Assembly: GCA_041667115.1 (NCBI GenBank)
Contig: JBAYFO010000060.1
Location: 1-22,481 of the forward strand
From: UBA1563 sp041667115
GTDB lineage: Bacteria; Bacteroidota; Ignavibacteria; Ignavibacteriales; Ignavibacteriaceae
Length of the DNA stretch: 22,481 bases
Reading direction: 5' to 3'
Shown piece by piece: positions 8,347 to 15,477 of the stretch (positions are counted from its first letter, which is position 1; each line of letters opens with the position of its first letter). Below the pieces are notes generated by a model, which had not been told where the DNA came from, ran no database searches, and saw nothing but the letters and a program-made list of their open reading frames with translations. The position numbers and the translations under genes are program-made.

Positions 8347-9066
8347 ATGCCCAAAACACTGATTATAATACCGACATACAATGAACTATCCAACATCACC
8401 AAATTGATCCCGGATATTTTAGAACGCCATCCAATAGATGTTGAAATTCTTGTGGTCGATGACAATTCTCCCGACGGCACAGGCAACTATGTTGATGAAT
8501 TAAGTGCAAAGAATGATAAAGTACATGTACTTCATCGAGAGAGAAAAATGGGACTGGGAACAGCTTATTGTGCAGGGTTCGCCTATGCATTAAAAAACGA
8601 TTATGAATTCATCTTTGAGATGGATGCAGACTATTCACATGATCCGAAAGAAATAAAAAACTTCCTGACAGCTATTGAACATTGTGACTTCGTTATCGGC
8701 AGCCGTTACAAAAACGGAGTGAACGTTGTGAACTGGCCAATGCAACGCTTAATGCTCAGTTGGTTCGCAAATAAATATACACGGGTAATCACCGGAATGA
8801 GAATCTCAGATTCTACCGGAGGCTTCAAATGTTTTCGCAGGGAAGTGCTTTCCTCAATAAATCTGGAGAGAATTAAATCAAACGGCTATGCCTTTCAAAT
8901 TGAGATGAATTTTAAAGCAATTCATAAAGGATTTAAATTTTGTGAAGTGCCGATCATTTTTATAGACCGCCATTCGGGACATTCGAAAATGTCTAAAAAA
9001 ATTGTTCGTGAGGCTGTCTTTCTTGTATGGAAACTCCGCCTGCGGAGTATGTTTCATTTATTATAA
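8347..9066 (+). CDS. Polyprenol/dolichol-phosphate mannose synthase-like glycosyltransferase (GT2)
   Basis: A 239-residue GT2 of the DPM1/Ppm1 type. Seen: LIIIPTYNE at residues 5-13, VDDNSPDGT at 37-45, KMGLGTAY at 67-74, the metal-binding DAD at 93-95 followed by YSHDP, VIGSRY at 116-121, STGGFKCFRR at 156-165, and RHSGHSKMS at 208-216. No C-terminal membrane domain is present, as in the short soluble or peripheral members. The enzyme makes a polyprenyl-phosphate sugar from a nucleotide sugar at the cytoplasmic membrane face; the lipid-linked sugar then feeds periplasmic transferases or protein glycosylation. The mannose specificity is only a family default. The last codons contain a perfect inverted repeat (see 9033-9048), and the next gene starts 11 bases after the stop. 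Confidence 0.88.
   Translation: MPKTLIIIPTYNELSNITKLIPDILERHPIDVEILVVDDNSPDGTGNYVDELSAKNDKVHVLHRERKMGLGTAYCAGFAYALKNDYEFIFEMDADYSHDPKEIKNFLTAIEHCDFVIGSRYKNGVNVVNWPMQRLMLSWFANKYTRVITGMRISDSTGGFKCFRREVLSSINLERIKSNGYAFQIEMNFKAIHKGFKFCEVPIIFIDRHSGHSKMSKKIVREAVFLVWKLRLRSMFHLL
9033..9048. repeat. Perfect inverted repeat inside the 3' end of the DPM1-like gene
   Basis: ACTCCGC (9033-9039) and GCGGAGT (9042-9048) are perfect reverse complements separated by CT. The element is GC-rich against its surroundings and encodes part of the last residues (KLRLRS). It has the look of a small dispersed palindromic element or an RNA hairpin just before the stop. No T-run follows, so it is not a classic terminator. 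Confidence 0.6.
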
Positions 9067-9077
9067 AATGAGCTGAC

Positions 9078-11057
9078 TTGGACCTTTCAATTATCATCGT
9101 TAATTACAATGTAAAAGAATTTTTACAAAATCTGCTCACCTCCTTATTTAAAGCGGTAACTAATTTATCATCTGAAATAATAGTTGTTGATAATGGTTCC
9201 GACGATGGAAGTGTTGAATTACTGCGTGAAAAATTTCCCCAGGTTACCTTAATTGCCAACAAAGATAATTTGGGATTTAGCAAGGCGAATAATCTCGGAT
9301 TAAAAATCGCGAAGGGAAAATTTATACTGCTTCTCAATCCCGATACAATTGTTCAAGAAGATACTTTTGAAAAGTTGATTGAGTTTTTCAAAGCACATCA
9401 AGATGCCGGAATGACCGGCTGCAAAATTCTAAACCCGGATGGTACTTTACAATTAGCTTGCAGAAGATCTTTTCCCGGTCCTTGGACTTCCTTCTGTAAG
9501 GTAAGCGGATTGAGTTCGATGTTTCCGAACAGCAGGCTATTCGCAAGATATAATTTAACATACATGGATGAAAATCAATCTTACGAGGTTGATGCAATTT
9601 CTGGCTCTTTCATGATGGTTAGGCGTGAAGTTTTTGAGAAGATCGGTGGATTGGATGAACAGTTTTTTATGTATGGGGAAGATTTAGATTGGTGTTACCG
9701 GGTTCAAAAAGCCGGATGGAAAGTTTATTACGTGCATGACACAACAATCATTCACTATAAAGGCGAAAGCACAAAACGGAGCAGCCTGGACGAAACAAAA
9801 ATTTTCTACAATGCAATGCACCTTTTTGTAAAGAAACATTTCGCAACGTCTTTATTAGTTGAAATCATACTTCGTATGGCGATTGTTTTCCGCCAGTTGC
9901 TGGCATTTCTTGGGAAACAAAAACTTTCTATTGTTGCACTACTTTTAGATTTCTTTTTTTTCAATCTCTCCCTATTTCTCACAGGCAAATTCTATTCCCA
10001 TTTTAGAACATGGCGCGGTTTTCCGGAATCAACATATCTTATAGTGTATACTATCCCCGCATTGGTTCAAATTTTAGTTAGTGCGACATCCGGCGCATAT
10101 AAAAAGGAAACACTTCCGGTGCTAAGAATATTTCCTGCCCTGCTTTCAGGATTTTTTGTAATCTCTTCGCTCACTTATTTTTTTAAAGATTTTGCATACA
10201 GCCGCGGGGTTGTTCTTTTAACTTTTATTTTGCTTGTTTTTATACTTAGCGGATGGCGAATCTTGGTTAGACTAATTTTTAAAATAGGTTTGCCCAAAGT
10301 TGATAAAACAATAGTAAAAACACTTGTGGTTGGAACGACCAAATCTTCACTCGAAATTGCAAAAAAATTGAAAGAAAAATCTTCCAGTTATCATTCTATT
10401 ATTGGGTTGATTTCCGACACCAGGAAAGAGATAGGAGAACATCACGGTAGTTTCGAAGTCATTGGAAGCTTACAGAACATCCAAAAAGTAATTCATGAAA
10501 GAAAAATAAGCGAAGTGATTTTTCCATCGGAAGAAGTGTCCTATACCTCGATGATGAGTGTAGTTGCCGGTTGTCAAAAAGAGAATGTTGAGTTTAAACT
10601 TGCCGGTTCAAATCTCGATTTTCTTGTCGGAAAATCGGCAGTTTATCTTTTAGAGGATATTCCTTTTATTGGTATCACTTATAACATTTCACAAACAGGG
10701 CATCGCTTTATTAAGAGAAGTTTTGACTTACTGGTCGGACTTTTCTGTTTAGTTACCCTTTACCCGTTCTTCTTTCTGAAAAAGGTATTAATTAAAAGAA
10801 AAACATTTTTTTCTGAGTTCGTCTTAGAAATTCCACAGGTAGTAAAAGGGCACCTCAGCTTTGTTGGGCCAAAAGATTCCTCAACTTCAAATCTTTTTTT
10901 AGGAAAGAAAGGGATTACGGGAATTTGGTTTACTGACTCCGAGTACGAGGAAAACATGGAAAAAATGAATATATTTTACGCTAAGAATCAAAACATTTGG
11001 CTCGATTTGGAAATACTTGGCAAAACGCTTTTCTTGCTGAAAGCAAGAAGGAAATAA
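9078..11057 (+). CDS. GT2 rhamnosyltransferase-like domain fused to a membrane and degenerate sugar-transferase region
   Basis: A 659-residue fusion. Residues 1-245 form a WbbL-like GT2: IIIVNYNV at 5-12, VDNGSDDGS at 37-45, LNPDT at 86-90 in the DXD position, GSFMMVRREVF at 176-186, and the catalytic-base region EDLDWCYR at 201-208. Residues 284-400 contain about four membrane segments. Residues 410-510 are a Rossmann-like domain starting LVVGTTKSS. Residues 543-655 recall the catalytic domain of sugar-1-phosphate transferases (RFIKRSFDLLVG, HLSFVGPKD, KKGITGIWF, WLDLEILGKTL). KFRSM, the DE pair and PRPERP are absent, so that domain is probably inactive. The layout of the C-terminal half matches the intact enzyme at 6867-8270. 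Start is TTG at 9078, placed by the conserved first strand. The GT2 half probably adds a deoxysugar; a scaffold role for the rest is inference. Confidence 0.85.
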   Translation: MDLSIIIVNYNVKEFLQNLLTSLFKAVTNLSSEIIVVDNGSDDGSVELLREKFPQVTLIANKDNLGFSKANNLGLKIAKGKFILLLNPDTIVQEDTFEKLIEFFKAHQDAGMTGCKILNPDGTLQLACRRSFPGPWTSFCKVSGLSSMFPNSRLFARYNLTYMDENQSYEVDAISGSFMMVRREVFEKIGGLDEQFFMYGEDLDWCYRVQKAGWKVYYVHDTTIIHYKGESTKRSSLDETKIFYNAMHLFVKKHFATSLLVEIILRMAIVFRQLLAFLGKQKLSIVALLLDFFFFNLSLFLTGKFYSHFRTWRGFPESTYLIVYTIPALVQILVSATSGAYKKETLPVLRIFPALLSGFFVISSLTYFFKDFAYSRGVVLLTFILLVFILSGWRILVRLIFKIGLPKVDKTIVKTLVVGTTKSSLEIAKKLKEKSSSYHSIIGLISDTRKEIGEHHGSFEVIGSLQNIQKVIHERKISEVIFPSEEVSYTSMMSVVAGCQKENVEFKLAGSNLDFLVGKSAVYLLEDIPFIGITYNISQTGHRFIKRSFDLLVGLFCLVTLYPFFFLKKVLIKRKTFFSEFVLEIPQVVKGHLSFVGPKDSSTSNLFLGKKGITGIWFTDSEYEENMEKMNIFYAKNQNIWLDLEILGKTLFLLKARRK

Positions 11058-11060
11058 ATT

Positions 11061-12011
11061 ATGGCAAAGACAATACTCGATTTTGAAAAACCTATTTTTG
11101 AACTTGAATCAAAGTTAGCCGAAATGAAAAAAGTTTCGGATAACCTGGATATCGCCGGTGAAATTAAAATAATTGAGGATAAAGTGGAAACACTAAAGGA
11201 ATCGATTTACAAAGGTCTAACCCGCTGGCAGCGTGTTCAACTTGCACGGCATCCGGAGCGTCCTTACACACTGGATTATATTTATATGATGACGCAAAAT
11301 TTTATTGAGCTGCATGGAGATAGAACATTTGGCGATGATAAAGCCATTGTTGGTGGATTTGCCAAGATTGATGATTATAAAGTTATGATCATCGGGCATC
11401 AAAAAGGACGCGACACAAAATCAAATCTTTACAGAAATTTTGGAATGCCAAATCCCGAAGGATACCGCAAAGCTTTGCGGTTAATGAAGTTGGCTGAAAA
11501 GTTTAATCGCCCCGTCATTACGATGATTGACACCCCCGGCGCCTATCCAGGTCTTGAAGCCGAAGAACGCGGACAAGCGGAAGCCATCGCCAGGAATTTA
11601 TTGGAAATGAGCAGATTAAAAGTTCCTATCATTGTTGTTATTGTTGGTGAAGGAGCAAGTGGCGGAGCGTTGGGAATTGGAATTGGTGATAGAATTTTAA
11701 TGCTGGAAAATACCTGGTATTCAGTAATCAGCCCGGAATCTTGCTCAAGTATTTTATGGCGAAGCTGGGAATATAAAGAACAAGCGGCGGAAGCATTAAG
11801 ATTAACCGCCCCTGATTTACTGGAGCAAAAAGTTATCGACCGGATCGTTCCAGAACCACTTGGCGGCGCTCATAAAGATCAGGAACTTGCGGCATCAATT
11901 TTGAAAAAAGTGTTGTTGGAAGAATTACAGCTTTTAGAAAAAATTAAACCGGAAAAATTAGTCGATATGCGTTTAGAAAAATTCGGCAAAATGGGGGCGT
12001 GGATTGAATAA
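11061..12011 (+). CDS. accA: Acetyl-CoA carboxylase carboxyltransferase subunit alpha
   Basis: A 316-residue AccA of normal length. Seen: the N-terminal coiled region LDFEKPIFELESKL at residues 6-19, RHPERPYTLDYI at 63-74, GHQKGRDTKSN at 112-122, RNFGMPNPEGYRKALRLM at 125-142, the oxyanion-hole DTPGAYPGLEAEERGQ at 157-172, and GEGASGGALGIGIGD at 196-210. With AccD it transfers the carboxyl group from carboxybiotin to acetyl-CoA, giving malonyl-CoA for fatty-acid synthesis in the cytoplasm. accD, accB and accC are not in the window. The ATG is three bases after the fusion glycosyltransferase stop, with an AAGGA ribosome-binding site (11048-11052) eight bases ahead. The stop overlaps the TTG of the next small gene by eight bases, so the gene lies inside a polycistronic run. 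Confidence 0.97.
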   Translation: MAKTILDFEKPIFELESKLAEMKKVSDNLDIAGEIKIIEDKVETLKESIYKGLTRWQRVQLARHPERPYTLDYIYMMTQNFIELHGDRTFGDDKAIVGGFAKIDDYKVMIIGHQKGRDTKSNLYRNFGMPNPEGYRKALRLMKLAEKFNRPVITMIDTPGAYPGLEAEERGQAEAIARNLLEMSRLKVPIIVVIVGEGASGGALGIGIGDRILMLENTWYSVISPESCSSILWRSWEYKEQAAEALRLTAPDLLEQKVIDRIVPEPLGGAHKDQELAASILKKVLLEELQLLEKIKPEKLVDMRLEKFGKMGAWIE

Positions 12012-12216
12012 TCTACTCCCACAATTTCAATTTGATAAATCACATCTTTCAATTGGAGATTTCAAATCGACTGATAATGATGATAAGGAATATTGGCTTT
12101 CAAAATCGTTCCAAGAAAGACTTGAAGCGATAGAATATTTAAGACAAATTATGTTTGGCTATGATCCGGATACCGAAAGACTTCAGAGATTTTTTGAAGT
12201 TGTTAAATCAAAATGA
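12004..12216 (+). CDS. Small protein, partner of the adjacent nucleotidyltransferase (putative toxin-antitoxin component)
   Basis: A 70-residue acidic-then-basic protein with no membrane segment or signal peptide. The C-terminal half reads as helices with KEYWLSKSFQERLEAIEYLR at residues 28-47 and DTERLQRFFEVVK at 56-68. From memory, similar short proteins (a YW or YY motif, an ERL-EAxEYLR helix, and RLQRvFEvV at the end) commonly precede AbiEii-type nucleotidyltransferases in many bacteria; I cannot check this. The TTG start lies in the stop region of accA (TTGAATAA, eight-base overlap). The 3' end overlaps the next gene by 56 bases in another frame, which supports coupled expression. It may be the antitoxin or a DNA/RNA-binding partner; no catalytic motif is visible. 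Confidence 0.7.
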   Translation: MNNLLPQFQFDKSHLSIGDFKSTDNDDKEYWLSKSFQERLEAIEYLRQIMFGYDPDTERLQRFFEVVKSK

Positions 12217-12607
12217 AGTAGAATATCTTATAGTTGGCGGATATGCAGTTGGTCTTTACGGGTATCCACGAGCTACTGGAGATATTGATGTTTGGATCTC
12301 GCAATCGAAGGAAAACGCGTATAAGATCATTAATGTTTTAACGGAATTTGGATTTAATCAAAATGCTATTTCAATTGAATTTTTTATAACAGACAATCAA
12401 ATAACCAGATTGGGTCTGCCGCCTCTAAGGATTGAAATTATGACATCAATTTCAGGGTTAAACTTCTCAGAGTGTTTCCCTAAAAGGGAAATAATTGAGA
12501 TGGATGATATTAAAATTAATTTTTTGGACTTTAATAATTTAGTGGTGAATAAAAAAGCAGCTGGGAGATTCAAAGATTTAGACGATTTAGAAAAATTGAC
12601 TTTATAA
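12161..12607 (+). CDS. AbiEii/MNT-like nucleotidyltransferase (putative toxin-antitoxin component)
   Basis: A 148-residue nucleotidyltransferase of the polymerase-beta fold. Seen: DFLKLLNQNEVEYLIVGGYA roughly at residues 10-29, the GG at 26-27, the metal-binding D41 and D43 in TGDIDVWI, a third acidic strand LRIEIMTSISG at 89-99 (E92), and the C-terminal KKAAGRFKDLDDLEKL at 131-146, which is typical of this group. Such proteins transfer nucleotides to RNA or protein and often work with a small partner. The ATG at 12161 is preferred over TTG at 12155 because the conserved helix begins just after it. It overlaps the upstream small gene by 56 bases and ends one base before the thioesterase ATG. 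The pair looks like an accessory module placed in a housekeeping operon; activity and target are unknown. Confidence 0.82.
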   Translation: MIRIPKDFRDFLKLLNQNEVEYLIVGGYAVGLYGYPRATGDIDVWISQSKENAYKIINVLTEFGFNQNAISIEFFITDNQITRLGLPPLRIEIMTSISGLNFSECFPKREIIEMDDIKINFLDFNNLVVNKKAAGRFKDLDDLEKLTL

Positions 12608-12608
12608 T

Positions 12609-13031
12609 ATGCTCAAACACATTTCTAAAATACGTGTCCGTTATGCTGATACCGACAAAATGCAGTTCGTTTATAACGGGAAATATCTTGAATATTTTGA
12701 AGTCGGGAGAACCGAATTATTGCGTTCACTCGGATTACCCTATAGCGTAGTTGAAAATAACGGCTATCAGCTTCCGGTAATAGAAGCCTCGGTAAAATAT
12801 AAATCTCCGGCACATTACGATGACCTCTTAGAAATTGAAACAACAGTAGAGCAGCTTCCAAATCCGGCGTTCAGAATAAAATATATTATCAGAAAAACTG
12901 AAACACCGGGAAAAGAAATTGTAGCCGAAGGTTTTACCGACCATCTTTTTATTAAAACAGAAACAAAACGACCAACACGTCCACCAAAGTTTTATATGGA
13001 TATTATTCTTCCTTATTATGAACAAGCATAA
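12609..13031 (+). CDS. YbgC-type acyl-CoA thioesterase (hotdog fold)
   Basis: A 140-residue single hotdog-domain protein, the usual length of the 4-hydroxybenzoyl-CoA/YbgC thioesterase family. Seen: VRYADTDKMQFVYNGKYLEY at residues 10-29, with D16 in the catalytic-aspartate position, EVGRTELLRSLG at 31-42, LPVIEASVKYKSPAHYDD at 55-72, and EGFTDHLFI at 106-114. It hydrolyses acyl-CoA thioesters in the cytoplasm; the chain length cannot be predicted. The ATG begins one base after the nucleotidyltransferase stop, and the flippase gene follows after 30 bases. Position near accA is consistent with lipid metabolism, but such genes often neighbour Tol-Pal or envelope genes in other bacteria. Confidence 0.9.
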   Translation: MLKHISKIRVRYADTDKMQFVYNGKYLEYFEVGRTELLRSLGLPYSVVENNGYQLPVIEASVKYKSPAHYDDLLEIETTVEQLPNPAFRIKYIIRKTETPGKEIVAEGFTDHLFIKTETKRPTRPPKFYMDIILPYYEQA

Positions 13032-13061
13032 AAAGAGAAAGAAGCAAGAATTTCCGCAGCG

Positions 13062-14531
13062 ATGAGAGAAAAAATTAAGCAGCTTACAAAAGACACTGCG
13101 TTGTACGGCATCAGTACGATGGTGGGAAGGTTTTTAAATTTTCTTCTTGTTCCCTTTTATACAAATATTTTTCCTCCGGCGGATTATGGAGTAGTCGCAA
13201 ACCTGTATGTACTTATTGCATTACTCAACATATTTTTTCTTTATGGATTGGATTCCGCTTACCTAAAATATGCCGCGTCAGATGATTTTGAGGATAAGAA
13301 AAAAGTTTTTTCATCTGCATTTTTAACACTCCTCTTTTCATCATTGATTCTTACCGGCGTTGTGCTTGCGTCCGGTAGTTCTATTAATAAACTTTTTGAA
13401 GTGCCGGAGCGTTATTCATATTTGTTAACCTTAACGGGATTCATTCTTTTCTTTGACGCTCTTTCCGCATTGCCCTTTATTTACTTGCGTGTGGCAAGAC
13501 GCGCAGCAAAATTTTCGGCAATTAAAATCACAAATATTCTTTTAACTATTCTCTTAAACTTTATTCTGATTTTAGTTCTTAAAAAAGGAATTGAAGCAGT
13601 ATTTATCAGCAATCTAATTGCTTCGGTCGTTACATTTTTAATTTTACTTCCGGACATTCTCTCCCAGTTGAAAATTCAAGTTGATAAAGTCGTATTAAAG
13701 AGATTAATGAAATTCGGCATTCCTTACTTGCCCGGTGGTATTGCCGCTATGTTCATGCAAGTGATTGACCGCCCGATCGTAACACATTTAACCGACTTAA
13801 CGACTGTAGGTATCTATAATGCGAATTATAAACTCGGCATTTTTATGATGCTTTTTGTCTCGATGTTTCAGTACGCATGGCAACCATTTTCACTCCAATA
13901 TGCTAAAGACAAAGATGCAAAGGAATTATTCTCGAAAGTTTTTACACTTTTTACGGTAGTGGGAACAGCAATCTTACTTTTTCTGTCACTCTTTATAAAT
14001 GATATAGCAACATTTTCCATTCACGGGAAATCGTTAATTGGAGAGGCATATTGGAGCGGTTTGTCGATTGTTCCGATTATTTTGGCTGCCTATTTATTTA
14101 ACGGGTTTTACATCAATTTTACCGCTGCCATTTATATTAAGGAAAAGAGTTCATCCATTCCTTTATTAATGGGTGTTGGAGCCGTTACAAATGTTGCAGC
14201 AAATTTTTTGCTTATTCCAATTTTTAATATAACCGGCGCAGCGCTTGCAACATTGATAAGCTATGGGGCAATGGCTATCGGTTTTTATTTTGTTTCACAG
14301 AAACATTTTCCCGTTAACTATGAATGGAGAAAGATTGGTAAAACTTTTTTCCTCTTCGCCGTTATTGCAGTTCTTTTCTACTCAATCCAATTTTTTGGAA
14401 TGGTTGAATTTTTCTATAAAACATTTTTACTGTTACTCTTTATCGGTGGCTTATTTGGGTTGAATATTATTCCACCAAATGAGGTACTTATTATAAAAAA
14501 TTTCCTTTTAAGAAAGAAAATCGATGGATGA
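13062..14531 (+). CDS. Oligosaccharide flippase (Wzx-like, MOP superfamily)
   Basis: A 489-residue polytopic membrane protein with about twelve to fourteen hydrophobic segments along its length. Seen: the N-terminal KDTALYGISTMVGRFLNFLL at residues 10-29 followed by PFYTNIFPPADYG, a pattern typical of polysaccharide-export flippases, and a central KFGIPYLPGGIAAMFMQVID at about 216-236 repeating the same theme in the second half. These proteins move undecaprenyl-linked repeat units from the cytoplasmic to the periplasmic leaflet. It is the only flippase in the window, so it is the best candidate exporter for the glycan made by the genes at 1-11057. No Wzy polymerase or Wzz is recognised here. 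The 3' end overlaps dut by eight bases. Confidence 0.9.
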   Translation: MREKIKQLTKDTALYGISTMVGRFLNFLLVPFYTNIFPPADYGVVANLYVLIALLNIFFLYGLDSAYLKYAASDDFEDKKKVFSSAFLTLLFSSLILTGVVLASGSSINKLFEVPERYSYLLTLTGFILFFDALSALPFIYLRVARRAAKFSAIKITNILLTILLNFILILVLKKGIEAVFISNLIASVVTFLILLPDILSQLKIQVDKVVLKRLMKFGIPYLPGGIAAMFMQVIDRPIVTHLTDLTTVGIYNANYKLGIFMMLFVSMFQYAWQPFSLQYAKDKDAKELFSKVFTLFTVVGTAILLFLSLFINDIATFSIHGKSLIGEAYWSGLSIVPIILAAYLFNGFYINFTAAIYIKEKSSSIPLLMGVGAVTNVAANFLLIPIFNITGAALATLISYGAMAIGFYFVSQKHFPVNYEWRKIGKTFFLFAVIAVLFYSIQFFGMVEFFYKTFLLLLFIGGLFGLNIIPPNEVLIIKNFLLRKKIDG

Positions 14532-14976
14532 AATAAAAATTAAAATAAAACGGCTCTCTGAAGATTTTGACGATATTCCACTTCCGGTTTATGCAACACA
14601 CGGCAGCGCGGGATTGGATATCGCCGCGGCTGTAAAGAATGAAATTATTGTTCCCCAAGGAAAGATCGGTTTAATCCCCACAAACTTTTCGGTTGAAATA
14701 CCGGAAGGATATGAAATACAAGTCCGTCCGAGAAGTGGCTTGGCTGTAAAACATGGAGTGACCGTACTCAATTCTCCCGGTACAATTGATTCCGATTACC
14801 GCGGTGAAGTAAAAATAATTTTAATTAATCTGGGTGAGCAAGATTATAAAATTTTGCGTGGTGAAAGAATTGCACAACTGGTGGTCTCAAAAGTTTATCA
14901 AGCTAAATTTACCGAAGTGGAAAACTTAAACGGTAGCCACAGAGGCGAAGGTGGATTCGGGCATTCCGGCAAATGA
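14524..14976 (+). CDS. dut: dUTP diphosphatase (dUTPase)
   Basis: A 150-residue trimeric-type dUTPase with all five family motifs in order: HGSAGLDIAA at residues 26-35, RPRSGLA at 68-74, NSPGTIDSDYRGEVKIILIN at 83-102, RGERIAQLVV at 112-121, and the C-terminal arm HRGEGGFGHSG at 139-149. It hydrolyses dUTP to dUMP and diphosphate, preventing uracil incorporation into DNA and supplying dUMP for thymidylate synthesis. The catalytic aspartate is expected at D89 in GTIDSDYRG. The ATG lies inside the flippase stop region (eight-base overlap), indicating coupled translation. A 111-base gap follows before the HEPN gene. Confidence 0.96.
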   Translation: MDEIKIKIKRLSEDFDDIPLPVYATHGSAGLDIAAAVKNEIIVPQGKIGLIPTNFSVEIPEGYEIQVRPRSGLAVKHGVTVLNSPGTIDSDYRGEVKIILINLGEQDYKILRGERIAQLVVSKVYQAKFTEVENLNGSHRGEGGFGHSGK

Positions 14977-15087
14977 ATTTGCTTTAGCGAAAGGTGAAGG
15001 ATTTTCAAACGCAAATAGGGGATGAAATTTGATATTAGAAGGAAATAATATAAGTTTGCCATAAATAAAATTACTGTATTAGTTAAA

Positions 15088-15477
15088 ATGACAAAGCAAG
15101 AACATATTGAATATTGGCTTTCAACCTCCAAAGAGGACTTAGAATCAGCTTTTGCCATTTTCAATTCGGGAAAATACTTCTGGTCCTTATTTGTTGCGCA
15201 ACTTTCTCTTGAAAAACTTCTCAAAGCTTTTTGGGTAAGAGACAATGAAACAAATTTTCCACCCAAAACACACGATCTAAACAAAATTGCAAAAGAAACT
15301 ACCTTGGTTTTCAACGATGAAGATAAAGAATTCTTAGCTGAAGTGTCGGCATTTAACCTTGAAGCCCGCTATCCCGATTATAAAAAGAAATTTAACGAAA
15401 GATGTACGCAAAATTTTGCAAACAAATATCTTTTTGAAATAAAGGAATTTATTGAATGTACTCTCAAGAGAATGTAA
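15088..15477 (+). CDS. HEPN domain protein (putative toxin of a HEPN/MNT pair)
   Basis: A 129-residue all-helical protein matching the COG2250-type HEPN family. Seen: EHIEYWLSTSKEDLESAFAI at residues 5-24, VAQLSLEKLLKAFWV at 36-50, KTHDL at 60-64, and LEARYPDY at 91-98. In HEPN/MNT pairs the HEPN protein is typically the RNase-like toxin and the partner nucleotidyltransferase neutralises it. The R-X4-6-H catalytic motif of active HEPN RNases is not evident: the nearest R51 and H62 are ten residues apart. Cytoplasmic. It overlaps the MNT gene by 22 bases in another frame, which is usual for these modules. The 111-base gap upstream (14977-15087) may hold its own promoter, but I see no convincing boxes. 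Confidence 0.85.
   Translation: MTKQEHIEYWLSTSKEDLESAFAIFNSGKYFWSLFVAQLSLEKLLKAFWVRDNETNFPPKTHDLNKIAKETTLVFNDEDKEFLAEVSAFNLEARYPDYKKKFNERCTQNFANKYLFEIKEFIECTLKRM

Noticed and set aside
14977..15087. Regulatory RNA or promoter in the dut-HEPN gap
   Set aside because: No stable fold, repeat or convincing -35/-10 pair is visible; TTTGCC at 15055 has no good partner box.
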